Assembly (NCBI GenBank): GCA_043808545.1
Contig: JAZDEU010000038.1
Span: 1-20,100, forward strand
Direction: 5' to 3'
Length of the DNA: 20,100 bases
Origin: JAZDEU01 sp043808545
GTDB taxonomy: Bacteria > Patescibacteriota > Patescibacteriia > JAZDEU01
Positions 5,713-12,856 of the stretch are shown one piece after another. How positions within the stretch are numbered: the stretch's first letter is position 1; each line of letters begins with the position of its first letter. The translations under genes and the position numbers were made by a program. The notes below the pieces were generated by a model. The model was not told the DNA's origin and made no database searches. It was given only the letters and a program-made list of their open reading frames with translations.

Positions 5713-7788
5713 TTATTCTAAAATTACGCGGATATCAGCAAGATGAATTTTTCCCGCTTTAATCATTACTGGATTAAGATCAATCTCTTTAATAGTTGGA
5801 AAATTTTCCATAAGGAATGAAATTTTCAGCAATATATCAATCAATTCTTCTTTTTTAACATTTTGATTTCTCGCGTTTTCAAAAATTTTTGCCGCGCGTA
5901 TTTCTGAAATCATTTTTTTAGCATCATCGCTTGTGATCGGAGCTATTCGCAAACTTATATCTTTAAATATTTCCGTATAGATTCCTCCCAGTCCGAATAG
6001 AATTACCGGACCGAATTTATTATCTCTTTTCGCGCCGATTATTATCTCAATCGCGTTAGTTATCATCGGCTGGGTTAATATTTTAGTTTTGTATTTCCCG
6101 CCTAATTTAATTAATTGTTCATAATTTTTTGCCATTTCCTGCGGAGTTTTTATATCAAGCCTAACCGCATTTTTTTTCGTTTTATGTATTATATTATCAG
6201 CCAGCGCTTTCATTACGACCGGGTAATTATTTTTTTGCGCGAACTCATTTAATTCTTTTAAGTCAGAGCTTATGATCCCTTTTAAAACAGGCATTTCCAA
6301 AATGTCCATAATATTTTTTCCGTCTTGATAATCTAGTAGTCCAGCTTTATTTTTTAGTATTTTATTTATTTCTTCTTTCTGACCGTCGGTTATGGCGAAT
6401 GCAATTTTTTTTTCTTCTTTATTTTCTTCATTATTTCTTTTCCATACATTCAAGCTATTTATTGCGTTAATAGCTATTTCAGGGTAAGGAAAATTCGCCG
6501 TATTATTTTCAGATAAATATTCAATTGCTTTTTTAACGCTTTCGCCTCCGATAAAATTAGCTATGATATTTTTTTTATTTTTTTTCGCTTTTTTTGAAAT
6601 TTCATAAATTATTTTCGCGGTTTCTAGCGGCTCAGTCACTGTTTGCGGAGTTAAAGTTATTAAAATAGTAGAGATTGATCGGTCTTTTATAACAGCTGAA
6701 AGCGCTTCTTTATAGCGCTCTGCGTTTGCGTCGCCGATTATGTCTAGCGGATTATTTATTTGCGCCATAGACGGAAGAATATTTTGCAAGTTTTTCGCAA
6801 CAGATGGTTCAAAGTTTTTTGCTGTAATATATTTTTCTGATAAAGCGTCAGCTGTAATTACATTCACCCCGCCTGCATTTCCTATTATGGCGATATTTTC
6901 GTTTTGGGGTATTTGTATAGCGTTAAATAATTTTATTAAATTAAACATTTCTTCAACTGTCTTGCAGTGAATCGCATTTACTTGTTTTAAAACAGCAGAA
7001 GTAATAGATTTATCTTCCGCCATAGATCCGGTATGCGACATTGAGAGCGATTTTCCTTTTTCAGTGTTTCCAGACTTTATTATAATAAGAGGTTTTTGGG
7101 CAGATAATTTTTTTGCGGCTTCAATAAATTTTTTTCCTGCGCTAAAGTTTTCAAGATATGCGACTACTGCTGTTGTTTCAGCGTCTTTGCTTAAATATTC
7201 TAAAAAATCCAGCTCATTCAGATTCATCATATTTCCCAAGCTCACAAATTTAGAAAATCCAATATGTTCATTTTTAGCCCAGTCAAGCATAGCGGAGCAA
7301 ATAGCTCCTGATTGCGAGATGAAAGAGATGTTTCCTTTTTCTATCATTCCATTCGCGAACGATACATTTAAGTTAGTATGCGAATCTAAAATTCCTAAGC
7401 AATTCGGTCCCAAGATTTTTAAGTCATAAGTTTTAGCTATTTCAATCATTTCTTTTTCTAATTTTAATCCGTTAGAACCGTTTTCTCTAAAACCAGCGCT
7501 TATTAGTATAATATTTTTTATACCTTTTTCTCCGCATTCGCGAATTGCTTCTAAAACAAATTGCGCTGGGATCGCTATAATGGCAAGATTTATATTGCGA
7601 GGGAGTTTTTCTATCGCGCTGTAGCATTTTTTTTCTAAAATTTTATCCGTCTCGGGATTTACTGGATATATTTTTCCTCCGTATCCTGATTCAATTATAT
7701 TTTTTAGAATGGTATGACCGATTTTTTGTTCATTCCTTGAAGCGCCGATGATAGCGATAGAACGGGGATTGAAAAATGAAGTTAGCAT
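5713..7788 (-). CDS. ADP-forming acyl-CoA (acetyl-CoA) synthetase, fused alpha-beta
   Basis: 691 residues. The family converts acyl-CoA, ADP and phosphate to the free acid, CoA and ATP, a route of substrate-level ATP formation in fermenters. Domains in order: CoA-binding Rossmann domain (1-130, PRSIAIIGASRNEQKIGHTI and YPVNP), succinyl-CoA-ligase-like domains (130-450) with the phospho-carrier histidine H252 in SMSHTGSMAEDK, and an ATP-grasp domain from about residue 490 to the end with VVMKALADNIIHKTKKNAVRL, which carries the second histidine of the phosphate relay. The C-terminus FPTIKEIDLNPVMI is typical. The alpha and beta parts are one chain, as in most bacterial fused forms. Substrate range (acetate or branched acids) cannot be told. 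The ATG at 7788 lacks a Shine-Dalgarno. It is transcribed convergently to hisG. Confidence 0.9.
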   Translation of the reverse strand: MLTSFFNPRSIAIIGASRNEQKIGHTILKNIIESGYGGKIYPVNPETDKILEKKCYSAIEKLPRNINLAIIAIPAQFVLEAIRECGEKGIKNIILISAGFRENGSNGLKLEKEMIEIAKTYDLKILGPNCLGILDSHTNLNVSFANGMIEKGNISFISQSGAICSAMLDWAKNEHIGFSKFVSLGNMMNLNELDFLEYLSKDAETTAVVAYLENFSAGKKFIEAAKKLSAQKPLIIIKSGNTEKGKSLSMSHTGSMAEDKSITSAVLKQVNAIHCKTVEEMFNLIKLFNAIQIPQNENIAIIGNAGGVNVITADALSEKYITAKNFEPSVAKNLQNILPSMAQINNPLDIIGDANAERYKEALSAVIKDRSISTILITLTPQTVTEPLETAKIIYEISKKAKKNKKNIIANFIGGESVKKAIEYLSENNTANFPYPEIAINAINSLNVWKRNNEENKEEKKIAFAITDGQKEEINKILKNKAGLLDYQDGKNIMDILEMPVLKGIISSDLKELNEFAQKNNYPVVMKALADNIIHKTKKNAVRLDIKTPQEMAKNYEQLIKLGGKYKTKILTQPMITNAIEIIIGAKRDNKFGPVILFGLGGIYTEIFKDISLRIAPITSDDAKKMISEIRAAKIFENARNQNVKKEELIDILLKISFLMENFPTIKEIDLNPVMIKAGKIHLADIRVILE

Positions 7789-7987
7789 AAGATTATAATT
7801 TATTGTAGAGGAATAATTTTTAATTTTTTAATTTTTAAATAATGTTAGAATTTTTAATTTTTAAAATAAGAAATAAAAGTTAAAAAATTTTTTAAAAATA
7901 TGCAATATCTGCGGAATTAAAAATTAAGACATTAAAAAATTTTTTAAAAATTTTAAATTAAAAATTAAAAATTTTTGTGCTGAAAGT
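7789..7987. repeat. Very AT-rich spacer with a duplicated A/T block
   Basis: 199 bases of runs of A and T between two minus-strand genes. A 20-base block, TTAAAAAATTTTTTAAAAAT, occurs exactly twice (7880-7899 and 7932-7951), and shorter AATTTTTAATTTTT units recur. No gene or strong promoter is evident. Confidence 0.6.
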
Positions 7988-9139
7988 TTATTTAACTGAA
8001 TTACTCTCTTTCAACATCATCCTCTTAGTATTTATAATAGCGCCTAATCCTATCAATATCGCAAGTAGTTTGATCGCGTCGCCTATCCATGGCAGTGAAA
8101 CCAGAATGGTGAAAACAAGAACTCCTATAATCATGGCGTTTATATCGCTTATCTTATATTTTTTGGTTAATATTTTCCCAAGCGCGATGCTTGCAAACAC
8201 TTGGCTTGCGTATAATAGAATGAAAAAGATAGCGAGCAATATTATGGAAATAGGAATGCCGATAAGAGTAAAGAGCAGGGCGATTGAAATCGCTGGAATG
8301 CTTATGATGTATAAAATTCCAAAAAGAAGACTCTTGTTAGAATGTTTTATAATTTCTCCAGCCGCGCTCATTGTATTCTTTTTATCTATCATAATTACAA
8401 CCATCCCTAAAGCTAGCATGCTGAAAAGCGCAATCAGTTTCCAGAACCAATTTATGCTTGTTTTTTGTTTCGCGTCTTCTGGGTTTATGTGTTTTTTTTC
8501 TCCATTGATTATTGCTCCATCTGCTATATCCGCTTCTTTTATTGAAGTGTAAGAAAGATTTCCATTGATGGAAGAATTGGGACAGATAATCAATTTGCCA
8601 GTGTCTCCTAATTTTATATCAGCGTTTCCTTCAATTGCATTTTTAAGCTCAAATTTTTTATCCGCGGACGCGTTTAGATCTCCTTTGATTATTCCATTGT
8701 TTAGGATAGTTTGTCCGTAAATTAATAAATCTTTTTCTAACATCGCGGTTTTCCCTATCTCTGTATTTACTGAAAATATATTAGCATTTTTTTTAATTTT
8801 TCCATTTATTATTACATTTTTTCCCGCAATTCTTAAATCTCCTTCTATGTCATTATTTATTTTTATTTCTTCAGCGATGGCTATTACATCTCCAGACACA
8901 GGCGCGTTTATTTTTAATTTTTGAGCCATAACAATAACATCTCCATTCACTGGTTCGTTAATCTCAATTATTGCTCCAGCTCGGTAGAAGTTTTTATTTG
9001 ACGGAGCAGCGGTTTTTTCAGCAGTTGTTGCTGTGATAGATTTTTCAGCTGGAATTTTATATGTTTCCTGCGCGCGAATTGAAATAAATGGCATTAAAAG
9101 GAAGAGGGAACATAGTAATAGGATAGATTTTTTTTGCAT
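7988..9139 (-). CDS. Bactofilin-like (polymer-forming) membrane protein
   Basis: 383 residues. A signal peptide covers residues 1-23 (hydrophobic core ILLLCSLFLLMPFI, cut near RAQE). From about 45 to 215 there is a repetitive beta-helix-like region with short turns on NGDV, SGDV, EGDL and KGDL, the pattern of polymer-forming bactofilin/DUF583-type domains. The rest is membrane: segments at about 232-252, 272-325 (two or more passes, with the motif LFTLIGIPISIILL) and 340-370. The repeat region would face outside the cytoplasmic membrane, unlike cytosolic bactofilins. This architecture is known in uncultured lineages but has no proven function; a role in envelope structure is a guess. The ATG at 9139 is the only sensible start. 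Confidence 0.65.
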   Translation of the reverse strand: MQKKSILLLCSLFLLMPFISIRAQETYKIPAEKSITATTAEKTAAPSNKNFYRAGAIIEINEPVNGDVIVMAQKLKINAPVSGDVIAIAEEIKINNDIEGDLRIAGKNVIINGKIKKNANIFSVNTEIGKTAMLEKDLLIYGQTILNNGIIKGDLNASADKKFELKNAIEGNADIKLGDTGKLIICPNSSINGNLSYTSIKEADIADGAIINGEKKHINPEDAKQKTSINWFWKLIALFSMLALGMVVIMIDKKNTMSAAGEIIKHSNKSLLFGILYIISIPAISIALLFTLIGIPISIILLAIFFILLYASQVFASIALGKILTKKYKISDINAMIIGVLVFTILVSLPWIGDAIKLLAILIGLGAIINTKRMMLKESNSVK

Positions 9140-9160
9140 AGTGGTTTATAGTTTTTAATG

Positions 9161-9335
9161 AATTAGTTTCTGTTGAAATAGGCGCAAGATGTCATTCCGA
9201 CCGAGCGAACCAGATGCCCAAGCGGCTGGTTTGTGAGCGGAGGAATCTGTTTATTAAGCCAAATTTAGTACTATCAACAGATCCCTCGGCTACGCTCGGG
9301 ATGACAAAAAAATACTATTTCAACAGAAACTAATT
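9161..9335. mobile_element. MITE-like element A, 175 bp, 21-bp terminal inverted repeats
   Basis: The arms 9161-9181 and 9315-9335 are perfect inverted repeats (AATTAGTTTCTGTTGAAATA plus one further G-C pair). The inside carries a second inverted repeat, TGTCATTCCGA (9190-9200) against TCGGGATGACA (9296-9306). There is no transposase, so it would be mobilised in trans if at all. Similar ends flank element B at 17636-17780. Confidence 0.7.
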
Positions 9336-9352
9336 AAAAGGCTAAAGTCAAA

Positions 9353-9518
9353 AATTTTTGTCCCGTCAGAGTCTCTCTGATAAAATTTTTGCGAAGCAAA
9401 AAATTTATCAGAGGACTCTGACGCTTTGACGCTTCGGAAATATCTTGAATCGTCAGAGTTCCTTGACTGCTTTCGCTTGAGCTCAAGCACTCAAGGAGAC
9501 TCTGACGGGACAAAAATT
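9353..9518. repeat. Cloverleaf inverted-repeat element with 25-bp flanking direct repeats
   Basis: Outer arms 9353-9375 and 9496-9518 are perfect 23-bp inverted repeats. Inside are three more hairpins: 9376-9412 (17-bp arms, one mismatch, loop GAA), 9413-9462 (GACTCTGACG against CGTCAGAGT with a bulge) and 9461-9496, which contains the perfect palindrome GCTTGAGCTCAAGC (9475-9488). The motif CGTCAGAGT or its complement occurs four times. The flanks 9332-9356 and 9515-9539 are identical 25-bp direct repeats that overlap the arms. Confidence 0.7.
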
Positions 9519-9628
9519 AAAAGGCTAAAGTCAAAAATTAAAAGTTGAATTAAAAGTTGTAAAATATTTTAAGACTTTTTATTTTACTTTTAACTTTAGA
9601 TTTTTGATTTTTGACTTGTGCGAAGATT

Positions 9629-10543
9629 TTATCCCAAATATTTATTCGCGCTAGCGGCGGCGATTGCTCCAGCCGCGGCGGCGGTTACGAGCTGTTTTAA
9701 TTCGCCTTGTCCATTCGTGACATCTCCAGCGGCAAAAATTCCTGGGATATTAGTCAATCCTTGTTCATCAATTTTAATTTGTTTTTTTCCGTCAAGCTCT
9801 ACGCCGACAGCGTTGACTAAATTCACAATTGGAACTAATCCAACCTCAATAAAAACTCCATCTAATGGAATTTCTTTTTTTTCATTATATTCATTATCTA
9901 ATTTTATTGATTCAACTGTATCTTTTCCGTTTATTTTTGTTAAGTTAGTGTTGAAAATAATATCTATTTTATCTTCTTTTTCCGCGCTTTCCACTAAAAC
10001 AGAATCCGCTCGCAGTTTATCTTTTCTGTAAATTAAATATACATGATCCGCTATTTTTGATAAATGCAATGCCGCGCTAATCGCTGAATTCGCGCCACCG
10101 ATAACCGCGACTTTTTTACCTTTGAAAAACATAGCATCGCATATCGCGCAATATGAAACCCCGCGTCCAAGAAATTCTTTTTCGCCTGGAATATTAAGAG
10201 TTTGTTTTCTGCTTCCTGACGCGATAATTATGCTTTTTGTCGAATACTCTGTATTAGCATTTGTATTAACTGTAAAATTTTTTCCGTCATTTTTTTCTAT
10301 GCTCACAACATTTTCTTTTACAATCGGAACATTCAGATATTTTAATTGTTCTTCATATTTTTCTATTAACTCAAAACCGGAAATTGATGAAAATCCGGGA
10401 TAGTTTTCTATTTTATGTATTTCATTAAGCCATCCGCCGACAGATTCGCTGATTAAAATAAAGTTTAGCTTATATCTTGCGGCGTAAATCGCGGCTGTAA
10501 CGCCAGCGGTTCCGCCGCCTATTATTATTAGATCGTAAGTCAT
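9629..10543 (-). CDS. trxB: Thioredoxin reductase (NADPH)
   Basis: 304 residues, the flavoprotein that passes electrons from NADPH through FAD and a disulfide to thioredoxin. It has FAD-binding GGGTAGVTAAIYAARY at 9-24, redox-active CAIC (C132 and C135) followed by DAMFF, the NADPH-binding GGANSA at 149-154, RKDKLRAD (a variant of the NADPH-phosphate motif HRRDxFRA) and the C-terminal FAD motif GIFAAGDVTNG. The length is normal for bacterial low-molecular-weight enzymes. The ATG at 10543 (MTYDLIIIGGG) is chosen over a TTG five codons upstream, because the family begins right before the first beta strand. No thioredoxin gene is adjacent; its downstream flank is repeat DNA. Confidence 0.93.
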   Translation of the reverse strand: MTYDLIIIGGGTAGVTAAIYAARYKLNFILISESVGGWLNEIHKIENYPGFSSISGFELIEKYEEQLKYLNVPIVKENVVSIEKNDGKNFTVNTNANTEYSTKSIIIASGSRKQTLNIPGEKEFLGRGVSYCAICDAMFFKGKKVAVIGGANSAISAALHLSKIADHVYLIYRKDKLRADSVLVESAEKEDKIDIIFNTNLTKINGKDTVESIKLDNEYNEKKEIPLDGVFIEVGLVPIVNLVNAVGVELDGKKQIKIDEQGLTNIPGIFAAGDVTNGQGELKQLVTAAAAGAIAAASANKYLG

Positions 10544-10573
10544 ATAATTAATTTTCAATTCACAATTTTTAAC

Positions 10574-10664
10574 TTGTCATTCCGACGATAGGAGGAATCC
10601 CTTATACATTGTTTTTTCCCGCTCGCCGTAGCTAAGAGATTTCTCCCTTTGGTCGAAATGACAA
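10574..10664. repeat. GTCATTC-type inverted repeat, copy 2
   Basis: TTGTCATTCCGAC (10574-10586) and GTCGAAATGACAA (10652-10664) are inverted repeats with one mismatch. They enclose a GGAGGAATCC...GAGATTTCTCCC section like those in the copies at 9190-9306 and 11724-11845. It fills most of the gap between ruvB and trxB. Confidence 0.6.
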
Positions 10665-10679
10665 AAACACACAATACCC

Positions 10680-11672
10680 TCATTTTTCTAAATGTTCATA
10701 CGCCAGATCTGTCGCGACTCTCCCTCGCGGCGTTCTATCCAGCAAACCGCATTGGATTAAAAATGGTTCATAAATTTCTTCTATGGTAGCGATGTCTTCA
10801 GAAGTCGCGGCGGCGATTGTGTTAAGTCCAACTGGTCCGCCTTTAAATTTTTCAATGATTATTTCTAAAATTTTTCTGTCAATCCTATCTAAGCCTAAAG
10901 AATCTATATCTAAAAGAGCCATTGCTTTATCAGCAAGCTCTAAACTAATAATACCATCTCCTTTAATTTCTGCAAAGTCCCTAACCCTTTTTAGAATCCT
11001 GTTGGCGATGCGCGGCGTTTTTCTCGCCCGTTTCGCCACTTCTTTTATAGCTTCTTTATGAATTTCTAAATTTAAAATATTCGCGGAGCGGCTTATTATT
11101 TGTTCTATATCTTCATTTTTATAAAAATCGAAATGGATAATATTTCCGAAGCGATCTCTTAGCGGGGAAGAGAGCATATTGATCCTGGTAGTCGCTCCAA
11201 GTATAGTAAATCTTGGAAGATCTAATCTTAAAGTTCTCGCGGACGGGCCTTTTCCGACAATAATGTCTAAAACATATTCTTCCATCGCAGGATAGAGAAT
11301 TTCTTCAACTATTTTATTCATTCTATGAATTTCGTCAATAAAAAGAATATCGCCATTTTCAAGATTTGTCAAAATGGCGGCTAAATCTCCTGCGCGTTCA
11401 ATCGCGGGACCTGAAGTTACTCTAATATTAACCCCCATTTCATTCGCGATAATATTGGCTATTGTGGTTTTCCCGAGTCCTGGACATCCGTAAAGGAGGA
11501 TATGGTCAAGGCTGTCTTTTCGTTTTTGCGCGGCTTGGATAGTAATTTCTAAAGTTTCTTTGATTTTTTTTTGTCCGATAAAATCGCATAAACTTTTCGG
11601 ACGCAAAGAAAAATCAAATTTTTTGTCTTCCTCTTTTTCTTTTGGTTCTATTATTCGTTCTTCTTCTGGCAT
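10680..11672 (-). CDS. ruvB: Holliday junction branch migration helicase RuvB
   Basis: 330 residues, the hexameric AAA+ motor that with RuvA drives branch migration at recombination junctions. It has LRPKSLCDFIGQ near the start, Walker A GCPGLGKT at about 62-69, Walker B ILFIDEIHRM at about 109-118, sensor GATTR and the arginine finger in SPLRDRFG. The C-terminal winged helix carries GGPVGLNTIAAA, EEIYEPFLIQCGLLDRTPRGRVAT, all standard. The length is normal. The ATG at 11672 gives a charged N-terminal tail rich in E and K. ruvA and ruvC are not in the window, so the genes are not grouped here as in many bacteria. Confidence 0.95.
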   Translation of the reverse strand: MPEEERIIEPKEKEEDKKFDFSLRPKSLCDFIGQKKIKETLEITIQAAQKRKDSLDHILLYGCPGLGKTTIANIIANEMGVNIRVTSGPAIERAGDLAAILTNLENGDILFIDEIHRMNKIVEEILYPAMEEYVLDIIVGKGPSARTLRLDLPRFTILGATTRINMLSSPLRDRFGNIIHFDFYKNEDIEQIISRSANILNLEIHKEAIKEVAKRARKTPRIANRILKRVRDFAEIKGDGIISLELADKAMALLDIDSLGLDRIDRKILEIIIEKFKGGPVGLNTIAAATSEDIATIEEIYEPFLIQCGLLDRTPRGRVATDLAYEHLEK

Positions 11673-11723
11673 AGTGATTTGTGTTTAGAATAATTTTTAG
11701 GAATATTGATAAATGTTAAGCCT

Positions 11724-11845
11724 CGTCATTCTGAACCAGCTTTAGCGGGTGAAGAATCTCGTGGCGCGAGAGATAAATAATGGCGTGCTGTAAGCAATGG
11801 GATTCTTCGCTACCTGCCTGCGCAGGCAGGTAGCGAAGAATGACG
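11724..11845. repeat. GTCATTC-type repeat copy 3 with a 40-bp perfect palindrome
   Basis: The outer arms are CGTCATTCT (11724-11732) and AGAATGACG (11837-11845). Within it, 11802-11821 and 11822-11841 are perfect 20-base inverted repeats with no spacer, centred on CTGCCTGC|GCAGGCAG. The GC-rich core contrasts with the AT-rich surroundings. Confidence 0.75.
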
Positions 11846-11914
11846 CAAAAGGATTTTTTAGAAGTTCGCATTTCTACTTTTATTTTAGCAAAGAATAAGG
11901 CATTATGAAACCCC

Positions 11915-11943
11915 TTGACAAAGTTTAATTATTGTTATATGGT
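11915..11943 (+). promoter_or_regulatory. Promoter for the receiver locus
   Basis: A perfect TTGACA (11915-11920), a 17-base spacer and TATGGT (11938-11943). It is the only strong promoter before the gene pair at 12040-12691. Confidence 0.55.
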
Positions 11944-11987
11944 GATATGAATTTTATTGATAATCGTTCTTTCACAAATATTTCGCG

Positions 11988-12011
11988 GGAGTCGTTAGCG
12001 CTCCTTTTTTT
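11988..12011 (+). terminator. Leader terminator (attenuator candidate) before the receiver locus
   Basis: GGAG (11988-11991) pairs with CTCC (12001-12004), with an inner CG/CG pair around a TTAG loop and a bulged T, followed by seven Ts. It is about 40 bases after the predicted transcript start and 29 bases before the GTG of the next gene, so it would stop most transcripts unless opened. Confidence 0.5.
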
Positions 12012-12039
12012 GTTAACTTCTTTATGGGGGGATTGAATT

Positions 12040-12378
12040 GTGAAAAAAGAAACAAGGGTAATCTTTTTTACGAATCAACAGAATTACGAAAAATACGCAA
12101 AGGTAGCCTTGTTATTACAAGGCAATGATTTCCCAATTTCACATTTTACCCAGAGCGCTTTTTCTAAAGTGCTCCACTATATAAAAAAAAATAAAAGAGG
12201 GGGATCAGTGTACGATTTTTTAATTGTTTCGGAGAAGGCATTGCGACTTACAAAAAAAAGATTACACTTAAATAATATAGAGGTGATTCCTGTAAAGGAA
12301 TTGTCTCGGTTAATAAGGAAAGAAAAGAGTATCGCTAAAATTGTGGGGGGATGGAATGATGAAAATTTTGATCGTTGA
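12040..12378 (+). CDS. Unrecognised 112-residue protein paired with a receiver
   Basis: Not recognised by family. The sequence alternates short hydrophobic strands and helices (RVIFFTN, VYDFLIVSEKAL, IEVIPVKEL), a small alpha/beta fold about the size of a receiver domain. It lacks the paired acidic residues and phospho-Asp of a true receiver, so a degenerate receiver is one guess. It is strongly basic with no membrane segment. The GTG at 12040 is preferred because a GGGGGG Shine-Dalgarno (12026-12031) lies eight bases upstream, the same arrangement as in the next gene. It overlaps the next gene by 20 bases, so the two are translationally linked and probably work together. Confidence 0.65.
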   Translation: MKKETRVIFFTNQQNYEKYAKVALLLQGNDFPISHFTQSAFSKVLHYIKKNKRGGSVYDFLIVSEKALRLTKKRLHLNNIEVIPVKELSRLIRKEKSIAKIVGGWNDENFDR

Positions 12379-12691
12379 TGACGAGGCCACATTGCGCGTG
12401 GCTTTGGCGGGATTATTCCAGCTGGACGGTTATACCGTGGTTGTTTGCGGGAGCGGAAAAGAGGCTCTATCAAAGTGGACGGACGACATAACTCATGTTG
12501 TGTCGGATGTCCAAATGCCAGGCATTTCAGGAGTGGAATTAGCGCAGAGTCTTCTTGAAAAGAAGCCTGAGCTAAAACTGGTTTTATACACTGGCAATAA
12601 GTATATTTTTAAGACATTGCCTAAAAACATCTGCGGGCTTCAGAAGCCCGTGGCATTCCAGGAAATAAAGGATGCTTTAGATCTAAAATAA
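12359..12691 (+). CDS. Stand-alone response-regulator receiver (CheY-like)
   Basis: 110 residues, a single REC domain with no output domain. The acidic pocket D7/D8 sits in ILIVDDE, the phospho-acceptor is D50 in VVSDVQMPG, the switch Thr is T78 in LVLYTG, and the conserved lysine is K96 in LQKPV. All the key residues are present, so it should be phosphorylated by a histidine kinase, but none is encoded nearby. The ATG at 12359 is chosen over 12356 and the upstream TTG at 12341, because GGGGGG (12345-12350) then stands eight bases away, matching the preceding gene. With no DNA-binding part it must act by protein contact, possibly with the partner encoded just upstream. Confidence 0.85.
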   Translation: MKILIVDDEATLRVALAGLFQLDGYTVVVCGSGKEALSKWTDDITHVVSDVQMPGISGVELAQSLLEKKPELKLVLYTGNKYIFKTLPKNICGLQKPVAFQEIKDALDLK

Positions 12692-12701
12692 GCATCCCAG
12701 A

Positions 12702-12758
12702 AGGGAACAGACAAATGCGCATAAAAATGCGCATAAACGTCTGTTCCCTCTTTTTTTA
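12702..12758 (+). terminator. Strong terminator after the receiver gene
   Basis: AGGGAACAGAC (12702-12712) pairs perfectly with GTCTGTTCCCT (12739-12749), with an inner TGCGCAT/ATGCGCA hairpin, followed by CTTTTTTT. Just before it GGATGCTT (12670-12677) and AAGCATCC (12690-12697) form another hairpin across the stop codon. Confidence 0.8.
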
Positions 12759-12780
12759 TTTTCTATCTCTAAATCCTATC

Positions 12781-12811
12781 TTTTTAAGATCGCGATTTGC
12801 GACCTTAAAAA
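12781..12811. repeat. Palindrome with an AGGTCGCAAATYGYGAYCT-type core, copy 1
   Basis: TTTTTAAGATCGC (12781-12793) and GCGACCTTAAAAA (12799-12811) are inverted repeats with one mismatch. On the minus strand it could end the nucleotidyltransferase transcript. The core resembles the palindrome at 16073-16097. Confidence 0.55.
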
Positions 12812-12856
12812 ATCTGCGCCTTTTTTTCAGACTTGTTTTTTTTCGTTTGCGCGGTT

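Larger units (their letters stand above)
9140..9628. other. 489-base repeat-filled intergenic region
   Basis: No gene is supported here. It holds a MITE-like element with 21-bp terminal inverted repeats (9161-9335), a cloverleaf inverted repeat (9353-9518) framed by 25-bp direct repeats, and an AT-rich imperfect inverted repeat (about 9531-9617). Confidence 0.8.
11673..12039. other. 367-base intergenic region: palindromic repeat, promoter, leader
   Basis: Between the divergent ruvB and the receiver locus. It contains GTCATTC-type repeat copy 3 with a 40-bp perfect palindrome (11724-11845), a + strand promoter (11915-11943) and a leader with a terminator hairpin (11988-12011). A 29-codon open frame (11947-12036) spans the leader, but its ATG lies at or before the predicted transcript start. 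Confidence 0.65.

Noticed and set aside
7977..8552. 191-codon hydrophobic ORF on the + strand
   Set aside because: It is antisense to the membrane part of the bactofilin-like gene and has no start signals.
9161..11845. Repeated intergenic elements as a CRISPR array
   Set aside because: The copies are palindromic, irregularly spaced, separated by genes and without uniform spacers; no cas gene is present.
12356..12361. ATG at 12356 as the start of the receiver
   Set aside because: The second ATG (12359) matches the Shine-Dalgarno spacing of the partner gene and gives the usual MKILIVDDE opening.
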